64,000 nt of DNA from JAJPXC01 sp964510535 (GCA_964510535.1 CAZECG010000007.1:1-64000), one strand, 5' to 3'; numbered from the stretch's first letter, positions 1-8,571 are shown. Program-made: numbers and translations. The notes: generated by a model not told the origin, from the letters alone.

Positions 1-12
1 TCACAATATTTG

Positions 13-183
13 TCAAGGAAGTGTTGATGGGAACTTGTACCGGTATTGCTTATGTCCGTCTCCGACAAAATCATGCTTCGCAAACGGATCTTGATTGAAT
101 CTGTCAATGACGAGCTTAAGAACATAACCCAAACCAAAATATATTATCGGGCTCTTTGATCGCTCGTGATTGACATACGGTTG
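13..183 (-). other. Orphan reading frame without start codon (gene remnant?)
   Basis: A 56-codon open frame on the minus strand runs just past the end of the LTA-synthase-like gene and ends in TGA. Its last 45 or so codons look coding: the composition is typical of the neighbours and the peptide is plausible, with a short hydrophobic stretch (YFGLGYVLKLVI) followed by a polar tail ending FPSTLP. It has no ATG and no ribosome-binding site, and its 5' part overlaps the preceding gene in another frame. It may be the 3' remnant of a gene truncated by the adjacent gene, or chance. I do not recognise the family. Confidence 0.25.
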
Positions 184-2138
184 TCAATCATGCGGCAGGT
201 ATAATCCTGCATGAACGCACGCGCCCAACGCATCATGCTGTCGACCTCCTCTCCATCGTAACCATCAAGTGGGGTAGAGAGCGATTGGTCGACTACTATG
301 TCGTAGACCTCATCGGGCGACGCCGCTTTCATATCGGTCATCACCACATATCTCTCTCCGGTTATCATCAGCCTGCCATTCACCGAGCTGAGGGCGTAAT
401 GCGGACGCGACAGGTCAAACAAATCTGTCCCCAACGAGACAAACGGCTTGTCGTATCCCATGATATGCAGAAGTGTCGGCGCGATGTCAATCTGCGACAT
501 CACACGCCCTTCAACCTCGCCCGGCTTAACGCTCCCATCGGGAGTGTACACTATGAACGGAATATGATATTTGATGTAGGGGGTGTCATATTTGGTATGT
601 TTCAACTCGCGGCATCCGTGGTCGCCGGTGATGACGAACACTGTGTTGTCGTACCACGGCTGCTCTTTCGCGATATCGAAAAAGTGGCGTAAAGCCCTGT
701 CGGTGTACTCCATGCTCCGTTGCACGGTTCTATGTTCTGATTTGTATCCGTCAGCGTTCCAATAGCTTGGCACAGTAAATGGGCCATGGGCGTTGATTGT
801 GAACCATCCGGCTATAAACGGCTGCGGCAACGCTGACATATCGCGGGCGGCGTAAGCCCCCATGGCATGGTCAAATATACCCCATGTACCGTCGTAATCG
901 CTGTAATCGCCATAGTCCACACATGTTATCACGTCGCTAAAGCCAACGGCAATAAGAGACTGGTCGATATTAAACGAACCAGGTTTACCCCCGAAATATG
1001 CTTTAGCGGAGTAACCATTCTTTTTAAGCAAATTAACCGGTGAGTCCAAAGCGTTACCGTTATACGATGAAACCACATAGCTAAACGGCTCGTATGTCGG
1101 GAACCCGCCGAATATAGCCACCGTACCGCCCACCGAGGTTACACCTGTAGCCATAACATTGCGGCACACCAACGACTGCATCGCGATTGAATCAAGAAAC
1201 GGCATCAACCCGCGCTTTTCGTCCTTCTCAACAATGTTAAATGAATCGAGCCACATCAAGCCACCGCTTTCAAGTTCGATTATCATCACGTTTTTATAGC
1301 TTTGTTTCGCTACATCAGGAATCGTGTCATTGACAGAAAAATGATATACCGACCGACGCATAGCCGATAGTTCCTCATCGCTATAGTGGACTACACGTTC
1401 TATCTCCCCTACCTTTCCGATTGAGCGCAGAACTGTGAATGGTGAGTTCAGAATCAGATTGACCTTGGCGTTAACTCCATAGCGCATCGCATCGGCTATT
1501 CCTAACGGACGGCTTAATCTTGACAAATGCCCTCTTATACAAGCGAACGTAACAAATGAAGCCACGATGAACACGAGGGCTCTCAACACAATCGTCAGCC
1601 ACCTGCGGCCCACACGGATTATCCCACCTGATATGACAGGGATGTAGGCCACAGCTAATGTGACGCCAATGGAAATCACGGCCAACAGATAGGCCCACCA
1701 ATAATCATGAAAATAAGATATGATGATTCCGACCATATTGGAATCGCCGAACGCGCCCGCAAGGGTCGACCATCTCATGCGTCCTCCGATAAAGGGGGAG
1801 AACGCCACATCCGCTATGTTGAGCGCGAGCATCACGGCGGTGCTCACCCCAAAGATTATATTGGTGGCAAGTATCCACCGGCGGCGCGTGACAAAGCCGA
1901 ACGGCAGAAACCGCATGGCGATGAACAACAAGTTGAAATAAGCGACCGCGCAGAGATCGAAGCGCAGACCGCCCCACAATATCGGCAGCCACTCCGCCGG
2001 GCTTATATCCCCTATCTCACCGGCATTGTAGATGTAATAGGGGAATCTGGTCAGCCACAGCGCTACTACCGACACAACGAGTTGGTAAACCGTGGCTGTA
2101 TAATATCCGCACCGGAATCGAAGTCGTGAGCGTGTCAT
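144..2138 (-). CDS. LTA synthase-family sulfatase-fold phospho-transferase (membrane)
   Basis: This 664-residue protein has about five N-terminal membrane helices followed by an extracytoplasmic alkaline-phosphatase/sulfatase-fold domain, the layout of LtaS, OpgB and phosphoethanolamine transferases. Visible metal and nucleophile motifs are IELESGG (near residue 287), a Thr-rich TSVGGT at about 332 that should carry the catalytic Thr, NAHGPF near 449 and TGDHGC near 506. It probably moves a phospho-alcohol head group onto a periplasmic glycan or lipid, since Bacteroidales do not make lipoteichoic acid. Its ATG overlaps the stop of the upstream glycosyltransferase (ATGA), so it is the last gene of an envelope-glycan operon. 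A full-length paralogue lies at 61748-63766. Substrate unknown; family confident. Confidence 0.88.
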   Translation of the reverse strand: MTRSRLRFRCGYYTATVYQLVVSVVALWLTRFPYYIYNAGEIGDISPAEWLPILWGGLRFDLCAVAYFNLLFIAMRFLPFGFVTRRRWILATNIIFGVSTAVMLALNIADVAFSPFIGGRMRWSTLAGAFGDSNMVGIIISYFHDYWWAYLLAVISIGVTLAVAYIPVISGGIIRVGRRWLTIVLRALVFIVASFVTFACIRGHLSRLSRPLGIADAMRYGVNAKVNLILNSPFTVLRSIGKVGEIERVVHYSDEELSAMRRSVYHFSVNDTIPDVAKQSYKNVMIIELESGGLMWLDSFNIVEKDEKRGLMPFLDSIAMQSLVCRNVMATGVTSVGGTVAIFGGFPTYEPFSYVVSSYNGNALDSPVNLLKKNGYSAKAYFGGKPGSFNIDQSLIAVGFSDVITCVDYGDYSDYDGTWGIFDHAMGAYAARDMSALPQPFIAGWFTINAHGPFTVPSYWNADGYKSEHRTVQRSMEYTDRALRHFFDIAKEQPWYDNTVFVITGDHGCRELKHTKYDTPYIKYHIPFIVYTPDGSVKPGEVEGRVMSQIDIAPTLLHIMGYDKPFVSLGTDLFDLSRPHYALSSVNGRLMITGERYVVMTDMKAASPDEVYDIVVDQSLSTPLDGYDGEEVDSMMRWARAFMQDYTCRMIDNRMSITSDQRAR

Positions 2139-2965
2139 GATTCTTTCTTTTCTGATTTGTCAACCCGGTTCATTTTAGCTTCACAGAGGTGCTTGTCGAG
2201 GTCGGTTACCGACAGTTTACCGCGTTCCTCCTCAAGTTTTGCCATCACGGCGAAACGATAGAACCCGTCCATGACAGCCCTGATGAAGCCTTCACGCCCG
2301 AGCCTTATCCCGCCTTTGAGAATATAGCACTTGAAAAAACGGAAAAACGGGTCGGTCAGAAGTTTCCAACTCCGATAGCCCACACGGCAACGGCATTTCT
2401 CCTGGTCGGTGTAATAGTTCAATTTGGCGACACGCTGCGCCATCGTCTCATTTGCGAGATGAATCAACGACAGCTCAACGCATGAAGCCGGAATCTTTAC
2501 CTCATCGCCCCTGTGCGTGGGCCGGGAATGTATGGAATAAGGCCAATTGGTGCCGTCACGATACATGAAACGCGGGACATAGTCGGGATAATCGCACCTC
2601 ATCCAACGCCCCATGAAATAATTGCGCCGAGGGATTAACACACAACGAGGCGAGGGGTCACGCTCTATCTCGTCGTAAAGATAGCGGCACAAGCCCGGAG
2701 TGACCACCTCGTCGGCATCGACCACCAACACCCATTCATGCGTCGCCTCGTGAATCGCCCGGTCGCGGTACGCTTCACATATACGATGGTTCTCACGCGG
2801 ATAAACCACAGTTCTCGCGCCATGTCGGCGCGCTATCTCGAGAGTGTCATCGGTGCTCTCCATATCGGCCACGACTATTTCATCAAAACCGGCGAGCGAT
2901 GACAACACCGTGTCGAGGTGAGATGACGCGTTATATGTCTGGACTATTACTGATATTTTTCCCAT
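2135..2965 (-). CDS. Family 2 glycosyltransferase, WaaE/KdtX-like
   Basis: This 276-residue GT-A enzyme is cytoplasmic or membrane-associated and has no membrane helices. It opens with the GT2 beta strand (KISVIVQTYN), carries the nucleotide-binding acid in ADMESTDDT (about residues 33-41) and the metal-binding DxD as VVDADE (81-86). The sequence from ENHRICEAYRDRA onward resembles the WaaE/KdtX group that adds sugars to the LPS inner core. It sits between two GT4 genes and an LTA-synthase-like gene, overlapping the latter by 4 bp, which supports a role in core or lipid-linked glycan assembly. Donor and acceptor cannot be read from sequence. Confidence 0.85.
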   Translation of the reverse strand: MGKISVIVQTYNASSHLDTVLSSLAGFDEIVVADMESTDDTLEIARRHGARTVVYPRENHRICEAYRDRAIHEATHEWVLVVDADEVVTPGLCRYLYDEIERDPSPRCVLIPRRNYFMGRWMRCDYPDYVPRFMYRDGTNWPYSIHSRPTHRGDEVKIPASCVELSLIHLANETMAQRVAKLNYYTDQEKCRCRVGYRSWKLLTDPFFRFFKCYILKGGIRLGREGFIRAVMDGFYRFAVMAKLEEERGKLSVTDLDKHLCEAKMNRVDKSEKKES

Positions 2966-2995
2966 AACAAAATGTTTAAATCACTTACATAATAA

Positions 2996-4093
2996 TTACC
3001 GCTCTATCAGAACGTCCTCATATATCTTTTGCATTTTCGCTATGAACACTGGGTAAGAAAGGGTTTCACGGAAGTCTGACAGTGCGTTCCGACCAAGCCG
3101 CTGGCGCAATTCGGGAGAGGCGATTAAACCCCTTATGGCTTCGGCGAGTTTCTCCGGATTGCCCGACGGCACAAGTACCCCATTCCGACCTGACGCAACG
3201 AATTCCGCCTGCCCCCCGTTATCAGACGCTATTACCGCTTTCCCATGAGCCATACACTCAAGTACCGACAACGGACAGGCTTCCCTAACAATTGAAGGAC
3301 ACACAACCACATCGGCACTTTCGATAAACGGATGCACATCTTCATGGAAACCAAGCCAATGTACACGCCCCGATATACCGCTGTCTTCAGCTATTTGCTT
3401 TAACTGCTCGACATAACTGTCATCACCGGTGCCCACAACATCGAGCGTCAGATTCTCATCCTTGAGTAACTTCAGCGCATCAAGCAGCACCTCAATCCCT
3501 TTGTCGCGGCACACGCGCCCGACAAACAGCAACTTTAACGGGAGACCGTCGGATGTCGGCTCAGGCTCGATTCGCTTGACGGCAGTGTTTATCTTAACGC
3601 TATTGTGTACCACCGACAGTTTGCCGCAGTCAATCGGAGGATTGGTTGTAAGAAAACCATCCAAAGCCAGCTGCGACACAAAAATTATATGGTTGGCACC
3701 TCGATAGACCCACCGATGCAATCGATCGGTTTTAGCCGCCTTTACAAGATGGCGAGTGACGACCACACCAACATTGACCCGGTGCGTAAGGTGACGGGCG
3801 CGCAAGGCCGTTATTGCGTCCTTGAAATTATGGCAATGGATAATAACCCTATTGTCTTTGCACGAATTTATGATTTTCGCAATTCGGTGAGGTGAAATGA
3901 AATCAATTATGCCGCCTAACGGAGCCACCGATACCATAAAAGCATCATCAATGAACCGTCCTGCCACGTCATTGTAATCACGCGCCACTATCTCAACGTC
4001 GCAACCCTCCTCTCGAAGGCTCCGAGACAAGTCAAACACATAACGCTCACCACCGCCCCAAAACTTGTTGCTCACTATTTGTATCACTTTCAT
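2996..4093 (-). CDS. Family 4 glycosyltransferase (tandem copy A)
   Basis: This 365-residue GT-B enzyme has an N-terminal acceptor domain with GGGERYVFDLSRSL after strand 1, and a C-terminal donor domain with LLFVGRVCRDKGIEVLL and the EX7E motif (REACPLSVLE, about residues 269-278). The ATG at 4093 places the initiating Met directly on the first beta strand; a GTG nine bases upstream overlaps the previous stop and is an alternative. The C-terminal half is nearly identical to that of the upstream gene, including 379 identical bases, while the N-terminal half is clearly different. This implies the same sugar donor with a different acceptor. Part of the 144-5190 operon. Confidence 0.88.
   Translation of the reverse strand: MKVIQIVSNKFWGGGERYVFDLSRSLREEGCDVEIVARDYNDVAGRFIDDAFMVSVAPLGGIIDFISPHRIAKIINSCKDNRVIIHCHNFKDAITALRARHLTHRVNVGVVVTRHLVKAAKTDRLHRWVYRGANHIIFVSQLALDGFLTTNPPIDCGKLSVVHNSVKINTAVKRIEPEPTSDGLPLKLLFVGRVCRDKGIEVLLDALKLLKDENLTLDVVGTGDDSYVEQLKQIAEDSGISGRVHWLGFHEDVHPFIESADVVVCPSIVREACPLSVLECMAHGKAVIASDNGGQAEFVASGRNGVLVPSGNPEKLAEAIRGLIASPELRQRLGRNALSDFRETLSYPVFIAKMQKIYEDVLIER
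3161..3539. repeat. Direct repeat copy 1, 379 bp identical (GT4 copy A)
   Basis: Bases 3161-3539 match 4264-4642 exactly by eye, at a constant offset of 1103 bp. Similarity continues on both sides with scattered mismatches, from about 3001 to about 3660. The block encodes the nucleotide-sugar-binding half of the two tandem GT4 genes. Confidence 0.9.
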
Positions 4094-4098
4094 GGCAA

Positions 4099-5190
4099 TC
4101 ACCGTTCCATCAGAACGTCCTCATATATCTTTTGCATTTTTGCGGCGAACACTGGATAAGAAAGGGTTTCACGGAAGTCTGACAATGCGTTCAGACCAAG
4201 CCGCTGGCGCAACTCGAGAGAGGCGATTATACCCCTTATGGCCTCGGCTAAACCCTCGGGATCGCCCGACGGCACAAGTACCCCATTCCGACCTGACGCA
4301 ACGAATTCCGCCTGCCCCCCGTTATCAGACGCTATTACCGCTTTCCCATGAGCCATACACTCAAGTACCGACAACGGACAGGCTTCCCTAACAATTGAAG
4401 GACACACAACCACATCGGCACTTTCGATAAACGGATGCACATCTTCATGGAAACCAAGCCAATGTACACGCCCCGATATACCGCTGTCTTCAGCTATTTG
4501 CTTTAACTGCTCGACATAACTGTCATCACCGGTGCCCACAACATCGAGCGTCAGATTCTCATCCTTGAGTAACTTCAGCGCATCAAGCAGCACCTCAATC
4601 CCTTTGTCGCGGCACACGCGCCCGACAAACAGCAACTTTAACCGATGGCCATCGGATGTCGGCTCAGGCTCGACCCGCTTGACTGCAGTGTCCACCTTGA
4701 CGCTATTGTGTACCACCGACAGTTTGCCGCAGTCAATCGGAGGATTAGATGAAAGGAATGTGTCCATGGCCAACTGCGACACAAATACCACCTTATCGAC
4801 AGACCCATAAATCCACCGGTTAAACAACGAGTGAGACCCCGGCTTCACAATATGCCGCGTCACAACAATCGCAGTCTTGCGACATCCAAACAACAAACGA
4901 GCAATTACCGCCGGAAATGCGTCAAGAAAGCCGTGTACATGGATTATAGAAGGTTCGCCACGATCAATGGTTTTTGAGAGTACAGAAAGTGAACGCCAGT
5001 CGCCGAACTTTTTCAACGGTGCTTTCGCTACATGCAGCCCGCAGGATCTGAAGTTATCATCAATCGAGTCCGTAGCGCCCGATAAAAGTGTCACCTCGTG
5101 GCCGCTACTATCCATGGCCGCACAGAAGTCCAACACGTAACGCGCCACTCCACCCCACTCACTGCCCTTTATAAGGTGTATTATCTTCAT
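4099..5190 (-). CDS. Family 4 glycosyltransferase (tandem copy B)
   Basis: This 363-residue GT-B enzyme is the first gene of the envelope-glycan operon. I chose the ATG at 5190 (MKIIHLIKGSEWGG) because it begins at the conserved first strand; the frame stays open upstream, but the extra residues (KPSIAKNRGAFG and so on) are not family-like and run into the non-coding region. The donor domain has the same LLFVGRVCRDKGIEVLL and REACPLSVLE motifs as copy A. The N-terminal half differs from copy A except around VVTRHIVKP and FVSQLAMD, so the pair looks like a tandem duplication with diverged acceptor sites and a homogenised donor half. Confidence 0.88.
   Translation of the reverse strand: MKIIHLIKGSEWGGVARYVLDFCAAMDSSGHEVTLLSGATDSIDDNFRSCGLHVAKAPLKKFGDWRSLSVLSKTIDRGEPSIIHVHGFLDAFPAVIARLLFGCRKTAIVVTRHIVKPGSHSLFNRWIYGSVDKVVFVSQLAMDTFLSSNPPIDCGKLSVVHNSVKVDTAVKRVEPEPTSDGHRLKLLFVGRVCRDKGIEVLLDALKLLKDENLTLDVVGTGDDSYVEQLKQIAEDSGISGRVHWLGFHEDVHPFIESADVVVCPSIVREACPLSVLECMAHGKAVIASDNGGQAEFVASGRNGVLVPSGDPEGLAEAIRGIIASLELRQRLGLNALSDFRETLSYPVFAAKMQKIYEDVLMER
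4264..4642. repeat. Direct repeat copy 2, 379 bp identical (GT4 copy B)
   Basis: Partner of the block at 3161-3539. The abrupt change from sequence identity to clear divergence at both edges suggests gene conversion or a recent unequal exchange rather than uniform selection on the protein. Confidence 0.9.
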
Positions 5191-5259
5191 GGAGATAATG
5201 AATCGATTGCCAAATGCTCCCCTGTTTTTAGCAATGCTTGGCTTGGTTGTTACATACAC

Positions 5260-5588
5260 AAAAAAAGCGTGGGGAACCTACCAGTTGCTCGTTCCACAAT
5301 CCGAGGCCTTCGCAATGCCTACTCAGTCGGAAACGAACAACGCAGAAGCCCACGCTTGTATGTATGATTCTCCCGACATCAATGAATTTAAAGCCATGAT
5401 GACTCTAAACCCATTGACGCGCGAGGATAAGACATACCCCGTAAGACATCTACCGTTGCATTGTTCTCTGACTGAGTTATTGAAAGTTGCGAAGTTTCAG
5501 ATTGTCAAGAACAAAGCGTCGAGTAAACGCTTTTCAAAAATAACTTATGACCCGCCCGCTATCCCCTCTGGGCTTCTGCGGACGGATA
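5260..5588 (-). ncRNA. Candidate structured RNA between valS and GT4 operon
   Basis: The 524 bases between valS and the GT4 operon hold no convincing gene but strong RNA signals on the minus strand. The 3' module (about 5366 down to 5260) is closed by a 9-bp stem pairing 5349-5357 with 5265-5273 and continues directly into seven U residues (5266-5260), an intrinsic-terminator arrangement. Inside it, GTTGTTCGTTTCC can pair with GGAACGAGCAAC, and a small GGC/GCC hairpin caps the structure. Further 5' are a hairpin of CCGTCCGC with GCGGGCGG and one of AAAGCGT with ACGCTTT. A perfect TAATTTTG box (5596-5603) lies upstream. It lacks the hallmarks of tmRNA, RNase P or SRP RNA. A Bacteroidales-1/6S-like RNA is possible but untested; it could also be a leader of the GT operon. 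Confidence 0.5.
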
Positions 5589-5595
5589 TTTAGCA

Positions 5596-5603
5596 CAAAA
5601 TTA
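5596..5603 (-). promoter_or_regulatory. -7 box (TAATTTTG) for candidate RNA
   Basis: Exact match to the Bacteroidetes -7 consensus TAnnTTTG, reading on the minus strand. Transcription from it would start near 5588 and cover the structured region. No clear TTTG -33 box is seen at the usual spacing. Confidence 0.4.
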
Positions 5604-5648
5604 GCGTATTTTATCACATCGCTGCTATTATTATCCCATTTTAACAGT

Positions 5649-5700
5649 CATTATGACAAGGGAGTGGCTGCGATGACGCAGCCACTCCCTTGTCATAATG
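5649..5700 (-). terminator. 24-bp perfect hairpin after valS
   Basis: Bases 5649-5672 and 5677-5700 are exact reverse complements around a 4-base loop, 15 bp beyond the valS stop codon. The minus-strand transcript has no long U tract after the stem, so this is a probable valS terminator or 3'-end stabiliser rather than a textbook intrinsic terminator. Confidence 0.7.
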
Positions 5701-5714
5701 CGATACTTTCGCTT

Positions 5715-8405
5715 TTATTTTTTCAATGCGGCAAGTGAGGCTTTGATAGTGGCTATCTTTGTTTCGGCGTCGGCTTGCTTGCGACGTTCGCCTTCGACGA
5801 CTGCCGCCGGAGCATTTGACACAAAGCGCTCGTTGCCAAGTTTCTTCAACACAGAGTTAAGGAATCCTTGCTGATACTCAAGATCTTTCTCAAGGCGAGC
5901 TATCTCAGCCTCCACATCTATGTTATTGGCAAGCGGGATGTTATACTCGGTTGTTCCCACGAGGAACGATGCCGCAGCCGCATCTTTCTCAGCCACCCGC
6001 TCAAACGCTGACAGGTTGGCGAGTTTCTTGACCACGTCAGCCACAACCGACGGGTCCGCTCCAACCACGCGCAGCTCCAACGGCTCGCGGGGCGAAATAT
6101 TCTTAGATGCGCGAACGCCGCGAACACCGTTGACAATCTCCTTAGCAGCTTCCATCACCGCAAGCGCATCGGTATTCACTTCGCCATCGGCGATAATCGA
6201 AGCATACATAATAGACTCACCGTCTTTACGCTCGGCCAAGTGCTGCCAAAGTTCTTCGGTGATGAACGGCATAAACGGATGAAGCAGACGGAGCAAAGAG
6301 TCGAAATATCCAAGCGTCGCATCGTAGGTAGCGCGGTCGATAGGCTGTCCATAGGCCGGCTTTACCATTTCAAGATACCATGACGAGAACTCGTCCCAGA
6401 ACAGACGGTAAACCGCCATCAGAGCCTCAGACAGACGATATTTCGAGAACAGGTCTTTTATCTCTGCCGCAGTCTCGTTGAGTTTGGCTGCAAACCACTC
6501 AATGGCTTGGCGTGCGTAGACCGGTTGTTCGGCATCGGCTACCTCCCACCCTTTGACGAGACGGAAAGCGTTCCAGATCTTGTTGCAGAAGTTGCGCCCC
6601 TGCTCACACAGCTTGTCATCATAAAGGATGTCGTTGCCGGCGGGAGCCGAGAGCAACATTCCCATTCTGACACCATCGGCTCCATATGTGGCTATGAGGT
6701 CGAGCGGGTCGGGGGAATTGCCGAGCGATTTCGACATCTTGCGGCCCAATTTATCGCGCACGATGCCGGTGAAATAAACGTTCTTGAAAGGCATCTTTCC
6801 GACATACTCATAACCGGCCATAATCATACGAGACACCCAAAAGAAGATAATATCGGGTCCGGTAACCAGGTCAGATGTCGGATAGTAATAATTAATCTCG
6901 TCATTGCCGGGATTATTAATGCCATCAAACAGCGACACAGGCCATAACCAAGAGCTGAACCAAGTGTCGAGAGCATCTTCATCTTGACGCAAATCATCCA
7001 TCGTCAAGGCGGGATTTCCACTCTTTTCGCGAGCCAAAGCCAAAGCCTCCTCGCGGGTTTCGGCTACCACATACACTTCCTCTCCTTCGGGAGCTGGCAA
7101 GTAGTAGGCGGGAATGCGATGCCCCCACCACAACTGGCGGCTAATGCACCAATCCTGGATATTTTCAAGCCAATTCTTATATGTCGATTTATACTTAGCC
7201 GGATAGAACTTCAACTCATCATTCATCACCGGCGGCAATGCCAAATCGGCAAAATGCTGCATATTCAAGAACCATTGCAGACACAGACGCGGCTCAATGG
7301 GAACGTGAGTGCGCTCGGAATATCCCACCTTGTTGTTGTAGTCCTCAACTTTCTCAAGCAATCCAGCCTCAGCGAGGTCTTCAGAGATTTTCTTTCTCAC
7401 GTCAAAACGGTCCATCCCGACATATAGCCCGGCGGCCTCCGAGACGGTAGCGTCGGGATTGAAAATATCTATTGTCTCAAGATTGTGCTGCTTGCCAAGC
7501 ATATAGTCGTTAGTGTCATGAGCCGGAGTCACTTTCAGGCAACCTGTACCAAACTCCACATCGACATAGCGGTCTTCGATTACCGGAATAACGCGGTTAA
7601 CCAACGGCACTATAACCTTTTTCCCGCTCAACCAACGGTTTTTGGGATCCTTGGGATTGATGCACATCGCCGTGTCGCCCATGATGGTCTCGGGACGAGT
7701 GGTAGCCACAACGGCATAACGACGACCATCGGCATCACGGTGAACCACCTCAGCCTCATCGCCGGTCTCGCCGCTACCGTCATCCTCAGCCACATAATAT
7801 TTGAGATAGTAGAGTTTACTATGCTCATCCTGATAGATTACCTCCTCGTTGCTGAGAGCGGTTTTGGCTTCGGGGTCCCAGTTGACCATGCGCAAGCCGC
7901 GGTATATCAAGCCCTTGTTGTAAAGGTCGACAAACACTTTGTTCACGCTCTCGGAGCGGGTTTCGTCCATAGTAAAGGCTGTGCGGCTCCAGTCGCACGA
8001 CGCACCGAGTTTCTTCAGTTGTTCAAGGATTATGCCACCATGCGTATGAGTCCAATCCCAGGCGTGTTTCAGAAATTCGTCGCGCGTCAGGTCGGTTTTC
8101 TTTATGCCCTCTTTTGCGAGTTTGCCCACGACTTTCGCCTCGGTAGCTATCGAAGCGTGGTCGGTACCCGGCACCCACAAAGCATTCTTGCCCTCCATGC
8201 GGGCGCGGCGCACAAGAATGTCCTGAATGGTATTGTTAAGCATATGCCCCATATGTAGCACGCCGGTCACATTTGGCGGCGGTATCACTATGGTGTAGGG
8301 TTCACGCTCATCGGGAACTGACTTAAACAAATCATGGTCAGTCCAATAAGCATACCATTTGCTCTCGACATCGGCGGGATTGTATTTTGTCGCTAACTCG
8401 TTCAT
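5715..8405 (-). CDS. valS: Valyl-tRNA synthetase
   Basis: This 896-residue class Ia aminoacyl-tRNA synthetase charges tRNA-Val with valine in the cytoplasm. The HIGH motif appears as NVTGVLHMGHM near residues 45-55 and the KMSKS loop as GRKMSKSLGN near 555. An inserted editing (CP1) domain lies between about 200 and 390, with the conserved TTRPETIMGDTA. The C-terminal 60 or so residues form the ValRS coiled coil rich in Lys, Glu and Ala. Length is typical for ValRS. It is transcribed alone from its own promoter at 8444-8451 and followed by a long hairpin. Identification is secure. Confidence 0.98.
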   Translation of the reverse strand: MNELATKYNPADVESKWYAYWTDHDLFKSVPDEREPYTIVIPPPNVTGVLHMGHMLNNTIQDILVRRARMEGKNALWVPGTDHASIATEAKVVGKLAKEGIKKTDLTRDEFLKHAWDWTHTHGGIILEQLKKLGASCDWSRTAFTMDETRSESVNKVFVDLYNKGLIYRGLRMVNWDPEAKTALSNEEVIYQDEHSKLYYLKYYVAEDDGSGETGDEAEVVHRDADGRRYAVVATTRPETIMGDTAMCINPKDPKNRWLSGKKVIVPLVNRVIPVIEDRYVDVEFGTGCLKVTPAHDTNDYMLGKQHNLETIDIFNPDATVSEAAGLYVGMDRFDVRKKISEDLAEAGLLEKVEDYNNKVGYSERTHVPIEPRLCLQWFLNMQHFADLALPPVMNDELKFYPAKYKSTYKNWLENIQDWCISRQLWWGHRIPAYYLPAPEGEEVYVVAETREEALALAREKSGNPALTMDDLRQDEDALDTWFSSWLWPVSLFDGINNPGNDEINYYYPTSDLVTGPDIIFFWVSRMIMAGYEYVGKMPFKNVYFTGIVRDKLGRKMSKSLGNSPDPLDLIATYGADGVRMGMLLSAPAGNDILYDDKLCEQGRNFCNKIWNAFRLVKGWEVADAEQPVYARQAIEWFAAKLNETAAEIKDLFSKYRLSEALMAVYRLFWDEFSSWYLEMVKPAYGQPIDRATYDATLGYFDSLLRLLHPFMPFITEELWQHLAERKDGESIMYASIIADGEVNTDALAVMEAAKEIVNGVRGVRASKNISPREPLELRVVGADPSVVADVVKKLANLSAFERVAEKDAAAASFLVGTTEYNIPLANNIDVEAEIARLEKDLEYQQGFLNSVLKKLGNERFVSNAPAAVVEGERRKQADAETKIATIKASLAALKK

Positions 8406-8443
8406 CGGTATAATTTGGTATATAGCGGTTTATATTTAAAGTG

Positions 8444-8451
8444 CAAAATTA
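8444..8451 (-). promoter_or_regulatory. valS -7 box (TAATTTTG)
   Basis: Exact TAnnTTTG match about 40 bases upstream of the valS ATG on the minus strand, placing the transcript start near 8436. It faces away from the patatin promoter at 8564-8571 within the same 203-bp divergent gap. Confidence 0.7.
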
Positions 8452-8563
8452 CGAAAATATCATCACATCATAAAATCAAATTTTCACATATCACCATCCG
8501 CAATTCGCCAAACCTTTATGAAAAATCGAATGGAGAGGTTAATAGTATGTCGGGGATTTTGAG

Positions 8564-8571
8564 TAACTTTG
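8564..8571 (+). promoter_or_regulatory. Patatin-gene -7 box (TAACTTTG)
   Basis: Exact TAnnTTTG match 38 bases before the proposed TTG start of the patatin-like gene, leaving a leader of about 30 bases. Confidence 0.65.

Noticed and set aside
5189..5593. Plus-strand open frame of 134 codons in the valS-GT4 gap
   Set aside because: It overlaps the candidate RNA, has no promoter on that strand, low protein character and many rare combinations; the RNA structure explains the sequence better.
7485..8258. Long plus-strand open frame (257 codons) opposite valS
   Set aside because: It is exactly antisense to valS, whose motifs are clear; the peptide shows no family features and the length is a by-product of the valS codon pattern. 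The same applies to the 291-codon frame antisense to gmd/fcl at 24650-25525 and others.
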